Notes under the pieces: generated by a model
What the model was told of the DNA's origin: nothing
Databases searched by the model: none
The model's input: the letters and a program-made list of their open reading frames with translations, nothing else
Part shown: positions 1 through 7,696 of the stretch, piece by piece
Layout of the letters: every line of letters starts with the position of its first letter
Numbering within the stretch: the stretch's first letter is position 1
Translations under genes and position numbers: made by a program
Assembly: GCF_009674775.1 (NCBI RefSeq)
Contig: NZ_WKKE01000001.1
Span: forward strand, 62,001-126,000
Direction: 5' to 3'
DNA length: 64,000 nucleotides
Source of the DNA: Flavobacterium sp. LC2016-23
Lineage (GTDB): Bacteria > Bacteroidota > Bacteroidia > Flavobacteriales > Flavobacteriaceae

Positions 1-1154
1 AACAGGACAGAGTTGATGTTTTGAAAAAATATGCCGATTATTCCTGGAGTCTGGATCCAACGCATTACACGATTTTCGAACATTTAGGTTCCGATTCGGA
101 AGAGCAGCAATGGGCCAATTACAGAATTGCAGAAACGCCAAGTAAAGGAATTATGATGTGGGGAAAAATGACAGATCCTTATAATGAACTGTCAATGGGA
201 TACACAAGTAATATTTCAAGAATGACAAGCGGTAGTCGTGGTTTTACAGCAAATCGATTGATGGGTTATGCAGAAAGTCATGATGAAGAACGTCTGATGT
301 ATAAAAATATACAATACGGAGCTTCAAACGGAACGTATAACGTGAACACATTAAATACCGCCTTATCCAGAATGTCTGCTATCGGAGCGGTTTCTCTATT
401 GGTGCCGGGCCCGAAAATGATCTGGCATTTTGGAGAATTAGGATGGGATGATTCTATTTTTACCTGTAATAATGGTACGGTAAATGATGCCTCTTCAACC
501 ATTTCGGGAGATTGTAAGTTAGACACAAAACCACAGCCTCAATGGGTGGAGAATTGGCTGGGAAATTCAAATAGAAATAAAATCTACAACGATTGGGCTA
601 AAATGATTACGCTAAAAACTACAGAGCCGGTATTTTTGGGAACACCGACCATAGCGAATGCGAGTTCTTTAAGTGTTAACATAAAAATCACCAATGCAAA
701 TTTAGCTTCAACGCAACTAAAAGATGTGTTGATTTTGGCCAACTTTGGATTGACACCTCAAAATGTAGCGACAGGTTTTCAGTACACAGGAACTTGGTAT
801 AATCTAATGGATAATACCACCATAAATGTTACTGATGCTACAGCACCGATAAGTATTCCTGCAGGAGAATACAGAATCTACGGTAACAAACAGGCAAATT
901 TGGCAATAGCTGATTTTGAAAAAGGGAATACGGTAAATCTGTATCCAAACCCGGTCTCCGATTATTTTACCTTAAATGTAATCACATCAAAAGTGCAGAT
1001 ATATTCCGTTTCGGGTCAATTGGTAAAAAGTTTTGTAACGAATGGAAATGCAGATTTTCAGTTTTCGGTAACAGACCTGACAACAGGATTGTATCTCGTT
1101 AAAGCTGTTGATGAAAATAATAAAACACAAGTGATGAAATTCATCAAGAAATAA
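1..1154 (+). CDS. Alpha-amylase (GH13), C-terminal part, with type IX sorting domain; 5' truncated by window edge
   Basis: The reading frame is open to the left edge (first full codon at base 3), so the N-terminus is missing. The visible part holds a GH13 region IV-like motif, AESHDEER, whose His-Asp pair fits the transition-state stabiliser. A FEHLGS stretch near the left edge probably carries the acid/base Glu. A small beta domain follows, and the last ~75 residues start with LYPNPVSDYF and end in a Lys-rich tail. That is the usual type A sorting domain of the type IX secretion system, so the enzyme is expected at the cell surface or secreted, acting on starch-like glucans. A strong hairpin terminator follows 23 bases after the stop. 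Family assignment is firm; exact substrate is not known. Confidence 0.88.
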   Translation, partial: QDRVDVLKKYADYSWSLDPTHYTIFEHLGSDSEEQQWANYRIAETPSKGIMMWGKMTDPYNELSMGYTSNISRMTSGSRGFTANRLMGYAESHDEERLMYKNIQYGASNGTYNVNTLNTALSRMSAIGAVSLLVPGPKMIWHFGELGWDDSIFTCNNGTVNDASSTISGDCKLDTKPQPQWVENWLGNSNRNKIYNDWAKMITLKTTEPVFLGTPTIANASSLSVNIKITNANLASTQLKDVLILANFGLTPQNVATGFQYTGTWYNLMDNTTINVTDATAPISIPAGEYRIYGNKQANLAIADFEKGNTVNLYPNPVSDYFTLNVITSKVQIYSVSGQLVKSFVTNGNADFQFSVTDLTTGLYLVKAVDENNKTQVMKFIKK

Positions 1155-1176
1155 TGGTTTGTTAGTTATGTAAAAG

Positions 1177-1208
1177 GGCTGTCTGTAAATAGACAGCCTT
1201 TTTATTTT
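1177..1208 (+). terminator. Rho-independent terminator after the alpha-amylase
   Basis: An 8-bp perfect stem GGCTGTCT/AGACAGCC with a 6-nt loop is followed by TTTTTATTTT. It also lies just beyond the 3' end of the minus-strand gene at 1224 and could serve both strands, though the T-run is better on the plus strand. Confidence 0.85.
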
Positions 1209-1223
1209 GATGCTTTTTCTAAT

Positions 1224-1448
1224 TTATTTCTTTTCGTTGTATTCACCAATAACGGCAAAATAACCAAAAGTTCCCAAGCCCAGAACAATTAAAGGAGTGA
1301 GAATAAAAAGGATTATAATCCCAAATACAAGATCATCCTGCTTGTCTGACAGCAGTTTTGGTAAACCAAATTCAAAAACGCAAAAATAGGCAGCAGCAAC
1401 TGCCAGTATCACCCATAGAAAACCTAACGCCTGTTTGATTGTATTCAT
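1224..1448 (-). CDS. Small two-helix membrane protein, unknown function
   Basis: This 74-residue protein has two hydrophobic segments (about residues 8-28 and 42-68) separated by a short charged loop (LLSDKQDD). No known domain is recognised. It starts 11 bases after the stop of the MFS transporter on the same strand, so the two are probably cotranscribed. Its role may be accessory to that transporter, but this is inference from position only. Confidence 0.65.
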   Translation of the reverse strand: MNTIKQALGFLWVILAVAAAYFCVFEFGLPKLLSDKQDDLVFGIIILFILTPLIVLGLGTFGYFAVIGEYNEKK

Positions 1449-1459
1449 TTTTTTTAAAT

Positions 1460-2956
1460 TTAAAGGTGATTAATTTTGTTTTTATTATCAATGTAAATCA
1501 TTCCAATTATAAAGCATACCGAAGCAATAACAATAGGATACCATAATCCGTCCAGATAAAAATCAGTTTTTCCTGTTTCTTTGGCATGTGTTACAAAATA
1601 AGTGGATATCGCAGGAAGCAATCCTCCAAAAATTCCATTTCCAACATGATAAGGCAAAGACATCGACGTATATCTGATCTTGGCTGGAAACATTTCTACC
1701 AAAAATGCTGCAATCGGTCCGTATACCATAGTGACAAATAAAACCTGAATAAAAACCAGTAAAATCAAGGTCCACTCATCATTGGAATTAATAAGGATGG
1801 AGACGTTGGTCTGAGGTTCTTTCTTCGTATTAAAAGCCGTTGTTTTTTCTATATACGAAGTTCCGTCAGTGTAGGTTTTTGAAATTGTGGTGATTACGTC
1901 ATTATTTTTTGTTGTTTCCGTGTTTTGACTTCTTTTTTCTACAATTTCAGATTTGGTGCTTACAGCTGTAGTCGTATACATTGTTTTGTAAATGGGCCTG
2001 TACAGTAAAATGGCAAGCAGCATTCCGCCCATCATAATGTATTTTCGTCCTATCTTGTCGCTCAGCCACCCGAAAACAATAAAAAAGGGAGTTCCTAACA
2101 ATAGGGCAATTCCCAGTAGTTCATCAACTTGGGAGGAGTCTATGTTCATTACTGTTTTCATAAAGCTCATGGCATAGAATTGTCCGGTGTACCAAACTAC
2201 GCCCTGTCCCATTGTCGCGCCAAATAAGGCCAGTAAAACAAATTTTAAGTTATATCGGTTACCAAAGCTTTCTTTTAACGGATTTGTACTGGTAGTGCCT
2301 TCTTTTTTAGCTTTAGCAAAAACAGGAGACTCGTCCATGTTTTTTCGAATCAGATAAGAGATGCCAACCATAACAATAGATACCCAAAACGGTACACGCC
2401 ATCCCCAGGAATCAAAATCTTCAGCTGACAACACATTTTTTGTGGCTAATATGACCATTAGAGAGATAAATAAACCAACAGTCGCAGTAGTCTGAATCCA
2501 GGAGGTCCAGTATCCCTTTTGCCCCAGAGGAGCATGCTCAGCAACATAAGTGGCTGCTCCGCCATATTCTCCGCCAAGAGCAAGTCCTTGCAGTAAACGC
2601 AGGATAAGTACCAGTAAAGGTGCTAAAAAGCCGATTGTTTCATAGCTGGGAATACAGCCGATTAAGAAGGTTGAGCCACCCATTAATAGTAAAGTAGCCA
2701 TAAAAGTATATTTGCGCCCAATGATATCTCCAAGTCTTCCAAAGAATAAAGCACCAAAAGGGCGAACTACAAATCCGGCGGCAAAAGTAGCTAAAGTGGA
2801 TAAAAAAGCTGCAGTCGGATTATCAGTCGGAAAGAATTTGGTGGAGATTACGACGGCCAGACTTCCAAAAATATAGAAGTCATACCATTCTATCATTGTT
2901 CCCATTGAGGAGGCCGAAATTACTTTCCAAATGCCTTTTGTAGAGTTTTTACTCAT
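1460..2956 (-). CDS. MFS transporter, metabolite:H+ symporter (ProP/KgtP-like) family
   Basis: The 498-residue inner-membrane protein opens with GTMIEWYDFYIFG, the hallmark of the metabolite:H+ symporter branch. It also has the loop motif GRLGDIIGRKY between helices 2 and 3 and a second DKIGRKY copy in the second half. It would import an organic acid, betaine, proline or similar solute with protons; the substrate cannot be read from sequence. Odd feature: a polar, Thr/Lys-rich insert of about 75 residues (roughly 322-397), rich in TTT, NTETTK and KTYTDG, sits in the second half between helices. No biosynthetic neighbour gives the substrate. A small membrane gene follows in the same transcript. 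Confidence 0.85.
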   Translation of the reverse strand: MSKNSTKGIWKVISASSMGTMIEWYDFYIFGSLAVVISTKFFPTDNPTAAFLSTLATFAAGFVVRPFGALFFGRLGDIIGRKYTFMATLLLMGGSTFLIGCIPSYETIGFLAPLLVLILRLLQGLALGGEYGGAATYVAEHAPLGQKGYWTSWIQTTATVGLFISLMVILATKNVLSAEDFDSWGWRVPFWVSIVMVGISYLIRKNMDESPVFAKAKKEGTTSTNPLKESFGNRYNLKFVLLALFGATMGQGVVWYTGQFYAMSFMKTVMNIDSSQVDELLGIALLLGTPFFIVFGWLSDKIGRKYIMMGGMLLAILLYRPIYKTMYTTTAVSTKSEIVEKRSQNTETTKNNDVITTISKTYTDGTSYIEKTTAFNTKKEPQTNVSILINSNDEWTLILLVFIQVLFVTMVYGPIAAFLVEMFPAKIRYTSMSLPYHVGNGIFGGLLPAISTYFVTHAKETGKTDFYLDGLWYPIVIASVCFIIGMIYIDNKNKINHL

Positions 2957-3114
2957 AAATTATCTTGTGTTTTCAATAACAAATAAAATCATTAGGTATC
3001 ATTTTACGAATATATGAGATATTTTTTTATTTAGTTAATACTTTTTTAACAAAATTATATAATTGTTGAATTTACACTTTTTGGTAATTAAAAGTTTACA
3101 AATAAGATGTTTTT

Positions 3115-3295
3115 TTACCGCAAAGGACGAAGGTTTGCACAATCCCGATAGCTATCTGGAGCAAAGGTTTTATTAAAAGTTGTAAATCAAAGAAGTTTTA
3201 ATCATGCACCAAAGAAAAAAAGCAAAGGTTCACAAAGCTTAAACTAACTTTGCGAACCTTTGCGTAAATCTTTGCGTACTCTGCGGTAAAACTTT
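3115..3295. repeat. GCAAAG-rich inverted-repeat element, copy 1
   Basis: The element is bounded by ACCGCAAAG on the left and CTCTGCGGT on the right. Inside, bases 3222-3237 and 3248-3263 form a 16-bp inverted repeat with one mismatch and a 10-nt loop. Further CTTTGCG copies lie to the right. A related element with the same core motif lies at 29368-29518, so this is a dispersed noncoding repeat family. Confidence 0.7.
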
Positions 3296-3360
3296 TGGCA
3301 AGAATCGGAATAGAGAATATATAAGTAATGCATTTGTCAAAAGATATTAAAAACAAAAAA

Positions 3361-3380
3361 CCCGAATATTTCTATTCGGG
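3361..3380 (-). terminator. Terminator of tRNA-Phe
   Basis: CCCGAATA/TATTCGGG stem of 8 bp with a TTTC loop. On the minus strand it is followed by TTTTTTGTTTTT, 10 bases after the tRNA 3' end. Confidence 0.85.
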
Positions 3381-3389
3381 TTTTAACGG

Positions 3390-3462
3390 TGGTGCCTCCA
3401 GGGATCGAACCAGGGACACATGGATTTTCAGTCCATTGCTCTACCATCTGAGCTAAGGCACC
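3390..3462 (-). tRNA. tRNA-Phe (anticodon GAA)
   Basis: Read on the minus strand, a 73-nt cloverleaf begins GGTGCCT and closes with AGGCACC plus discriminator A. The D-arm contains AGCTCAGATGGTAGAGC. The anticodon arm is ATGGA-CTGAAAA-TCCAT with anticodon GAA. The T-arm contains GGTTCGATCC. The CCA end is not encoded (the genome reads CCG after the discriminator). A terminator follows. Confidence 0.97.
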
Positions 3463-3534
3463 GTGCTGATTGCGGGTGCAAAGATAGAATCATTTTTCGT
3501 TTATCCAAAACATTTTTTAAAAAAAATCAATTCG

Positions 3535-3542
3535 TATCTTTG
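3535..3542 (+). promoter_or_regulatory. Bacteroidota -7 box upstream of coaX
   Basis: TATCTTTG matches the TAnnTTTG consensus. It ends 19 bases before the chosen ATG at 3562, which supports that start over longer in-frame starts. Confidence 0.6.
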
Positions 3543-3561
3543 CATTTATAAAAAAGTAAAC

Positions 3562-4296
3562 ATGATTTTAACTGTTGATGTTGGTAATACCAGAATTAAA
3601 GCTGCTGTCTTTGAGGGAAGTACTGTTGTTGAAAATTTTGTTTTTGAGAAAAATGAGCTTGAAAAAAAAATTAAAAAAATTTTAAAAAAATTTCAAAATT
3701 GTTCCGATTTGGTCGTTGCTTCGGTCGGAAATATCGAAAAACAGTCTTTTTTGGCTTTCGAAAAGGAACTCAATATTCATTTTTTAACACATGAAGATAT
3801 TTTTCCCTTCACCAATCAATATGCAACCCCAAAAACTTTAGGAATTGACAGAATGGTTTTGGCTGCGGGTGCCACTTTGCAGTTTCCAAAACAAAACAGA
3901 TTAGTAATTGATGCAGGAACTTGTATTACCTACGATTTTATCGACGAAAAGGACAATTATCTGGGCGGAGCAATTTCTCCTGGCTTAAGATTGCGTTATG
4001 AGGCTTTGCACAATTTCACGGCCAGACTGCCTTTGCTGACTTTGGAGTCGCCGGAACACTATATAGGGAATTCCACTAAAGAGGCGATTCATTCTGGTGT
4101 TGTGAATGGGTTCGTCTATGAGATTGATGGTTTTATCGATGAATATCGGGCAAACTTTTCAAATTTTATAATAATTTTAACGGGTGGCGATGCAGATTTT
4201 TTGGCTAAACGATTAAAAAATACCATATTTGCCAATTCAAATTTCCTTCTGGAAAGTTTGAGCCAAACATTTCAATATAAAATCGACAATGATTAA
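3562..4296 (+). CDS. coaX: Type III pantothenate kinase
   Basis: The enzyme phosphorylates pantothenate, the first step of coenzyme A synthesis, in the cytoplasm. The N-terminus ILTVDVGNTRIK is the phosphate-binding motif of the ASKHA fold. LGIDRMV and IDAGTCITYD are the family's conserved substrate and Asp motifs, and LTGGDAD near the C-terminus is the adenosine motif. The length of 244 residues is normal for the family. The frame is open further upstream, but ATG 3562 aligns with the family start and follows a -7 box. It overlaps the next gene by 8 bases, so the two are translationally coupled at the head of a plus-strand run reaching to ppiD. Confidence 0.95.
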   Translation: MILTVDVGNTRIKAAVFEGSTVVENFVFEKNELEKKIKKILKKFQNCSDLVVASVGNIEKQSFLAFEKELNIHFLTHEDIFPFTNQYATPKTLGIDRMVLAAGATLQFPKQNRLVIDAGTCITYDFIDEKDNYLGGAISPGLRLRYEALHNFTARLPLLTLESPEHYIGNSTKEAIHSGVVNGFVYEIDGFIDEYRANFSNFIIILTGGDADFLAKRLKNTIFANSNFLLESLSQTFQYKIDND

Positions 4297-5518
4297 AAAA
4301 ATTATAATAAGTACCTGTTTACTTATATCGTTCGTTTCATTCGCGCAACAAGGTACTGCTTCCCCATATTCCTTTTACGGAATTGGAGATGTAAAGTTCA
4401 AAGGAACTCTTGAATTCAGATCTATGGCAGGTGTTGCGGTAGAACAGGATAGTATACATTTGAATATTGAAAATCCGGCAAGTTATGCCAGTTTGGGACA
4501 AACGACTTTTTCTGTAGGAGGAACTTTTGGAACTTCTAAGATTAAAACAGAAGGAGAAACTTCAAAAGCACAAAGATCAACTTTTGATTATCTGGCAGTG
4601 GGAATTCCTATGGGGAAATTCGGAGCAGCATTTGGTCTGGTTCCTTTGTCGGCTGTAGGGTATAGAATTGCAAATGATAATACAGATACTCCCAATGCTG
4701 TAAGCAGTCAGCTGGAAGGAAAAGGAGGCGTTAATAAAGTGTTCTTTGGTTTAGGCTATAAAATTACGCCGAAATGGAACATTGGAGCAGATGTGCAATA
4801 TGATTTTGGTAAAATTACGACCACCAGTATAGAACTTGTAACAGATGTTCAAAATGCAACCAGAGAAGAGAATATTTCTAAAATATCAGGTGCTACGTTT
4901 AACATTGGTACCATGTATCAAACCAGGATTTATCAGAAAATGAATTTATATACCAGCCTGAGCTATAATTTTTCCGGTAATTTAAATTCTGATAATACCA
5001 GAACTGTTCAGGTTGATGGTGATGCAGATCCATATACGTATCCTGTTACTTCAACCGACTTGAAATTGCCTAGTAAATTTACCATTGGAGCCGGTATTGG
5101 AGAAGCCAGAAAATGGTTGATTGGTACTACTTTGGCTTTTCAGGGAGATGGAAAACTGAATAATCATTACAATACAGTAGACGATGTGCGTTATGAAAAA
5201 TATGCCAAATACGCTATTGGAGGTTATTATATTCCGAACTATACTTCTTTCTCAAGTTATTTTAGCAGAATCACCTACAGAGCAGGTCTTAAATACGAAA
5301 AAATTGGTTTAATCATAAATAACGAATCAGTTAATGATGTAGGTATGAGTTTAGGTGCAGGTTTCCCGATTACAGGATCTTTTTCAAATGTGAATTTTGG
5401 AGTTGAGTTTGGTAAAAGAGGAACGACTACTTCAGGTTTGGTTCAGGAAAATTATCTGAACTTTAGTATAGGTTTTTCTTTCAACGACAAATGGTTCGTG
5501 AAAAGTAAATACAACTAA
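4289..5518 (+). CDS. Putative outer-membrane beta-barrel protein
   Basis: The 409-residue protein has a signal peptide ending SFAQQ and then many alternating Gly/aromatic beta strands, ending in a strand with aromatic residues (SIGFSFNDKWFVKSKYN), as expected for an outer-membrane barrel. The early motif ASPYSFYGIGD and the statement-like strand 'SSMAG-VEQDS' layout resemble FadL/OmpP1-type proteins only in general build. No catalytic or binding motif is visible. Its start overlaps coaX by 8 bases and it is followed by lptC, so envelope assembly is a reasonable context. Function unknown. Confidence 0.75.
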   Translation: MIKKIIISTCLLISFVSFAQQGTASPYSFYGIGDVKFKGTLEFRSMAGVAVEQDSIHLNIENPASYASLGQTTFSVGGTFGTSKIKTEGETSKAQRSTFDYLAVGIPMGKFGAAFGLVPLSAVGYRIANDNTDTPNAVSSQLEGKGGVNKVFFGLGYKITPKWNIGADVQYDFGKITTTSIELVTDVQNATREENISKISGATFNIGTMYQTRIYQKMNLYTSLSYNFSGNLNSDNTRTVQVDGDADPYTYPVTSTDLKLPSKFTIGAGIGEARKWLIGTTLAFQGDGKLNNHYNTVDDVRYEKYAKYAIGGYYIPNYTSFSSYFSRITYRAGLKYEKIGLIINNESVNDVGMSLGAGFPITGSFSNVNFGVEFGKRGTTTSGLVQENYLNFSIGFSFNDKWFVKSKYN

Positions 5519-5556
5519 GAAGAGCTTACTATTTTTTTAAGCTCATTACAATTTAC

Positions 5557-5564
5557 TACATTTG
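5557..5564 (+). promoter_or_regulatory. -7 box immediately before lptC
   Basis: TACATTTG matches TAnnTTTG and ends only 4 bases before the lptC ATG. A weak 7-bp hairpin without a T-run lies just upstream (5522-5544). If this box is used, the lptC mRNA would be leaderless or nearly so. Confidence 0.4.
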
Positions 5565-5568
5565 GCAA

Positions 5569-6120
5569 ATGAATTTACCAAAGAAATATATAATAACCAT
5601 TGTCACAGTGCTAGCTGTGACAATGTTTTTTGGGTGCGAAAGTAATTTTAAAGAAGTTCAGAAAATTAACTTTTCAGAGTTTGTTCCCGGAAGTGACGCC
5701 GATACCGTTAATATAAAATATACAGATTCCGGACGCATAACCGGAGTACTGATCAGTTCAAAAATGCTGGATTATTCTAATCTTGAATTCCCGTTTACAG
5801 AATTTCCCAAAGGCATCGATGTTACCTTATATGATAAAAAACAAAAGCGTACTTTTATCCGGTCCAATTATGCGGTTTCGTACAAACAAACTGGAATTAT
5901 TGACCTGCAGGGAAAGGTGAAAATTACTTCAGAAACAGGTCAGATGCTTGAAACAGAGCAATTGTATTTTGATCAGAAGAACGAATGGTTTTATACGGAA
6001 AGAAAATTTAAGCTTACCGATGCAAAAGGAGTTTCTTACGGACAGGGAATAGATTTTAGTAAAGACTTTAAAGTAATCAATTCACAGCGAATAACAGGCG
6101 AATTAGAAGCCGAAGAATAA
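5569..6120 (+). CDS. lptC: LPS export protein LptC
   Basis: The 183-residue lipoprotein or anchored periplasmic protein has N-terminal hydrophobic residues 8-22 and a lipobox-like FFGC, Cys23. The body is the OstA/LptC jelly-roll type seen in Bacteroidota: FTEFPKGIDVTLYD, a YAVSYKQTGIIDLQGKV strand pair, and ETEQLYFDQKNEWFYT. LptC bridges LptB2FG in the inner membrane to LptA during lipopolysaccharide transport. It sits between a barrel gene and a small membrane gene in one direction. Only 4 bases separate it from a -7 box. Confidence 0.85.
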   Translation: MNLPKKYIITIVTVLAVTMFFGCESNFKEVQKINFSEFVPGSDADTVNIKYTDSGRITGVLISSKMLDYSNLEFPFTEFPKGIDVTLYDKKQKRTFIRSNYAVSYKQTGIIDLQGKVKITSETGQMLETEQLYFDQKNEWFYTERKFKLTDAKGVSYGQGIDFSKDFKVINSQRITGELEAEE

Positions 6121-6129
6121 ATACATATT

Positions 6130-6324
6130 ATGGGCATATTAAAATATACACAATACGTTTACTTAATAATTGCAGTTGCGTTTATTTATGACGGAATTAC
6201 AAAGTTAAATGATCCTGCGACTAATCCGTGGTTAAGTTTTATAATTGCCGGCGTTAGTATTTTTATGTTTTTCTTCAGAAGAAAATATGCGAAAAGATTT
6301 GACGATCATTATAAAAAACAATAA
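6130..6324 (+). CDS. Small membrane protein, unknown function
   Basis: 64 residues with two predicted helices (about residues 8-22 and 35-50) and a basic end (FRRKYAKRFDDHYKKQ). It starts 9 bases after lptC and ends 3 bases before the CorC-like gene, so it is part of that operon. No family is recognised. Confidence 0.65.
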   Translation: MGILKYTQYVYLIIAVAFIYDGITKLNDPATNPWLSFIIAGVSIFMFFFRRKYAKRFDDHYKKQ

Positions 6325-6327
6325 AAA

Positions 6328-7587
6328 ATGGAGATTAGTATTATAATACTATGTTTAATACTATCAGCCTTTTTTTCAGGAATGGAAATAGCTTTTATTT
6401 CCTCGAACAAAATTTATCTTGAAATAGAAAAAAAACAAGACAATTTTGTTTCCCAAATCCTGACCAGACTTACAGAGAATCCTTCCAAGTTTATTGCTGC
6501 AATGCTTATTGGTAACAACGTGGCACTTGTAGTTTACGGATTTTTTATGGGAGATCTGATTCTGGCTCAAATCCCTAAATTTGGACAGCATTTTTCGGAT
6601 CTTACAAGTTTATTGATCCAGACCGTCATTTCTACTTTTATCGTTTTAATAACGGCAGAATTTTTTCCCAAAGTTTTTTTTCAGATTTATGCCAATTCAT
6701 TAATTCGGATTTTTGCCATTCCGGCCTATCTGTTTTATAGATTATTTTACTATATCTCAACCTTCTTTATATGGATCTCAGACTTTATTTTAAGGAAGTT
6801 TTTCAAAACAGAAGGAGATCAGGTGCAGCTGTACTTCAGTAAAATAGAACTGGGCAATTATATCACCGAGCAAATGAGTTCTGTTGAAGATAATGAAGAA
6901 GTAGATTCCGAAATTCAGATTTTTCAAAATGCCTTAGAGTTTTCAGGTGTAAAAGCACGTGATATTATGACGCCCCGTACAGAAATTGTCGATATAGATT
7001 TATTTGACAGTGTTGGGGAACTTAAGGATTTGTTTGTAGAAACCGGCTATTCTAAAATTGTAGTGAGCCAAAATTCGCTCGATGATATTGTAGGTTACGT
7101 GCATTCTTTTGACTTGTTCAAAAAGCCGAAAACAATTAAATCTGTTTTGATGACCGTTGAGTTTGTTCCGGAAACCATTTCGATAAAAGATGCCCTGAAC
7201 CTGCTGATCAAAAAAAGGAGAAATGTAGCTGTGGTGCTGGACGAACACGGAGGAACTTCAGGTATAATAACCATCGAGGATATCGTAGAAGAGCTTTTTG
7301 GTGAAATAGAAGATGAGCACGATTTAGACGAAGAACTGATAGAACAGGAACTGGGAGAAGGTAAATATTTGTTTTCGACACGACTGGATGTAGAGTATCT
7401 GAATGAAGTTTATAAACTGGCTATTCCTGAAGAAGATTCCTACGGGACTTTAGGTGGTTTCATCGTGAATTCCACCAAGGATATTCCGCAAAAAGGCGAA
7501 GAAATCGTTATTGGACGCTACTATTTTGTAATAGAGGAAGCCACAAACAAGAAAATTGAATTGGTAAAAATGACTATAAAAGAGTAA
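6328..7587 (+). CDS. CNNM/CBS/CorC-domain membrane protein (hemolysin family)
   Basis: 419 residues with three parts. An N-terminal DUF21/CNNM transmembrane domain covers residues 1-155 (helices at the start and around 60-80, 95-115 and 130-150). A pair of CBS domains follows at about 205-330 (MTPRTEIVDID; VVLDEHGGTSGIITIEDIVEELFGEI is split between CBS2 motifs). A CorC/HlyC domain lies at about 340-415 (DSYGTLGGFIV). Family members are proposed to take part in Mg2+/Co2+ efflux; the old name hemolysin is not a proven activity here. It is the fifth gene in the coaX run, with 3 bases between it and the gene before. Confidence 0.88.
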   Translation: MEISIIILCLILSAFFSGMEIAFISSNKIYLEIEKKQDNFVSQILTRLTENPSKFIAAMLIGNNVALVVYGFFMGDLILAQIPKFGQHFSDLTSLLIQTVISTFIVLITAEFFPKVFFQIYANSLIRIFAIPAYLFYRLFYYISTFFIWISDFILRKFFKTEGDQVQLYFSKIELGNYITEQMSSVEDNEEVDSEIQIFQNALEFSGVKARDIMTPRTEIVDIDLFDSVGELKDLFVETGYSKIVVSQNSLDDIVGYVHSFDLFKKPKTIKSVLMTVEFVPETISIKDALNLLIKKRRNVAVVLDEHGGTSGIITIEDIVEELFGEIEDEHDLDEELIEQELGEGKYLFSTRLDVEYLNEVYKLAIPEEDSYGTLGGFIVNSTKDIPQKGEEIVIGRYYFVIEEATNKKIELVKMTIKE

Positions 7588-7635
7588 TTTTTTTAGTAAT
7601 TAAAAAAAAATGTGCAAAATAAAACACTAGTTGTA

Positions 7636-7664
7636 TTGTTATTAACTAGATAATTGTATTTTCG
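7636..7664 (+). promoter_or_regulatory. Promoter of the PpiD-like gene
   Basis: TTG at 7636-7638, an 18-nt spacer, and TATTTTCG at 7657-7664 fit the Bacteroidota -33/-7 pattern. It lies in the 109-base gap after the CorC gene and ends 32 bases before the ATG. Confidence 0.6.
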
Positions 7665-7696
7665 CAAACTGAATATAAAAATTAACGATAATAAAA

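Larger units (their letters stand above)
2957..3389. other. Intergenic region without a gene
   Basis: This stretch holds the upstream region of the MFS gene, which includes a TATATTCG box on the minus strand near 3015-3030, then the GCAAAG-type repeat element (3115-3295) and the tRNA-Phe terminator (3361-3380). I see no open frame with coding character. Confidence 0.7.

Noticed and set aside
5522-5544. GAGCTTA/TAAGCTC hairpin between the barrel gene and lptC
   Set aside because: The stem is short and no T-run follows, so it is not supported as a terminator.
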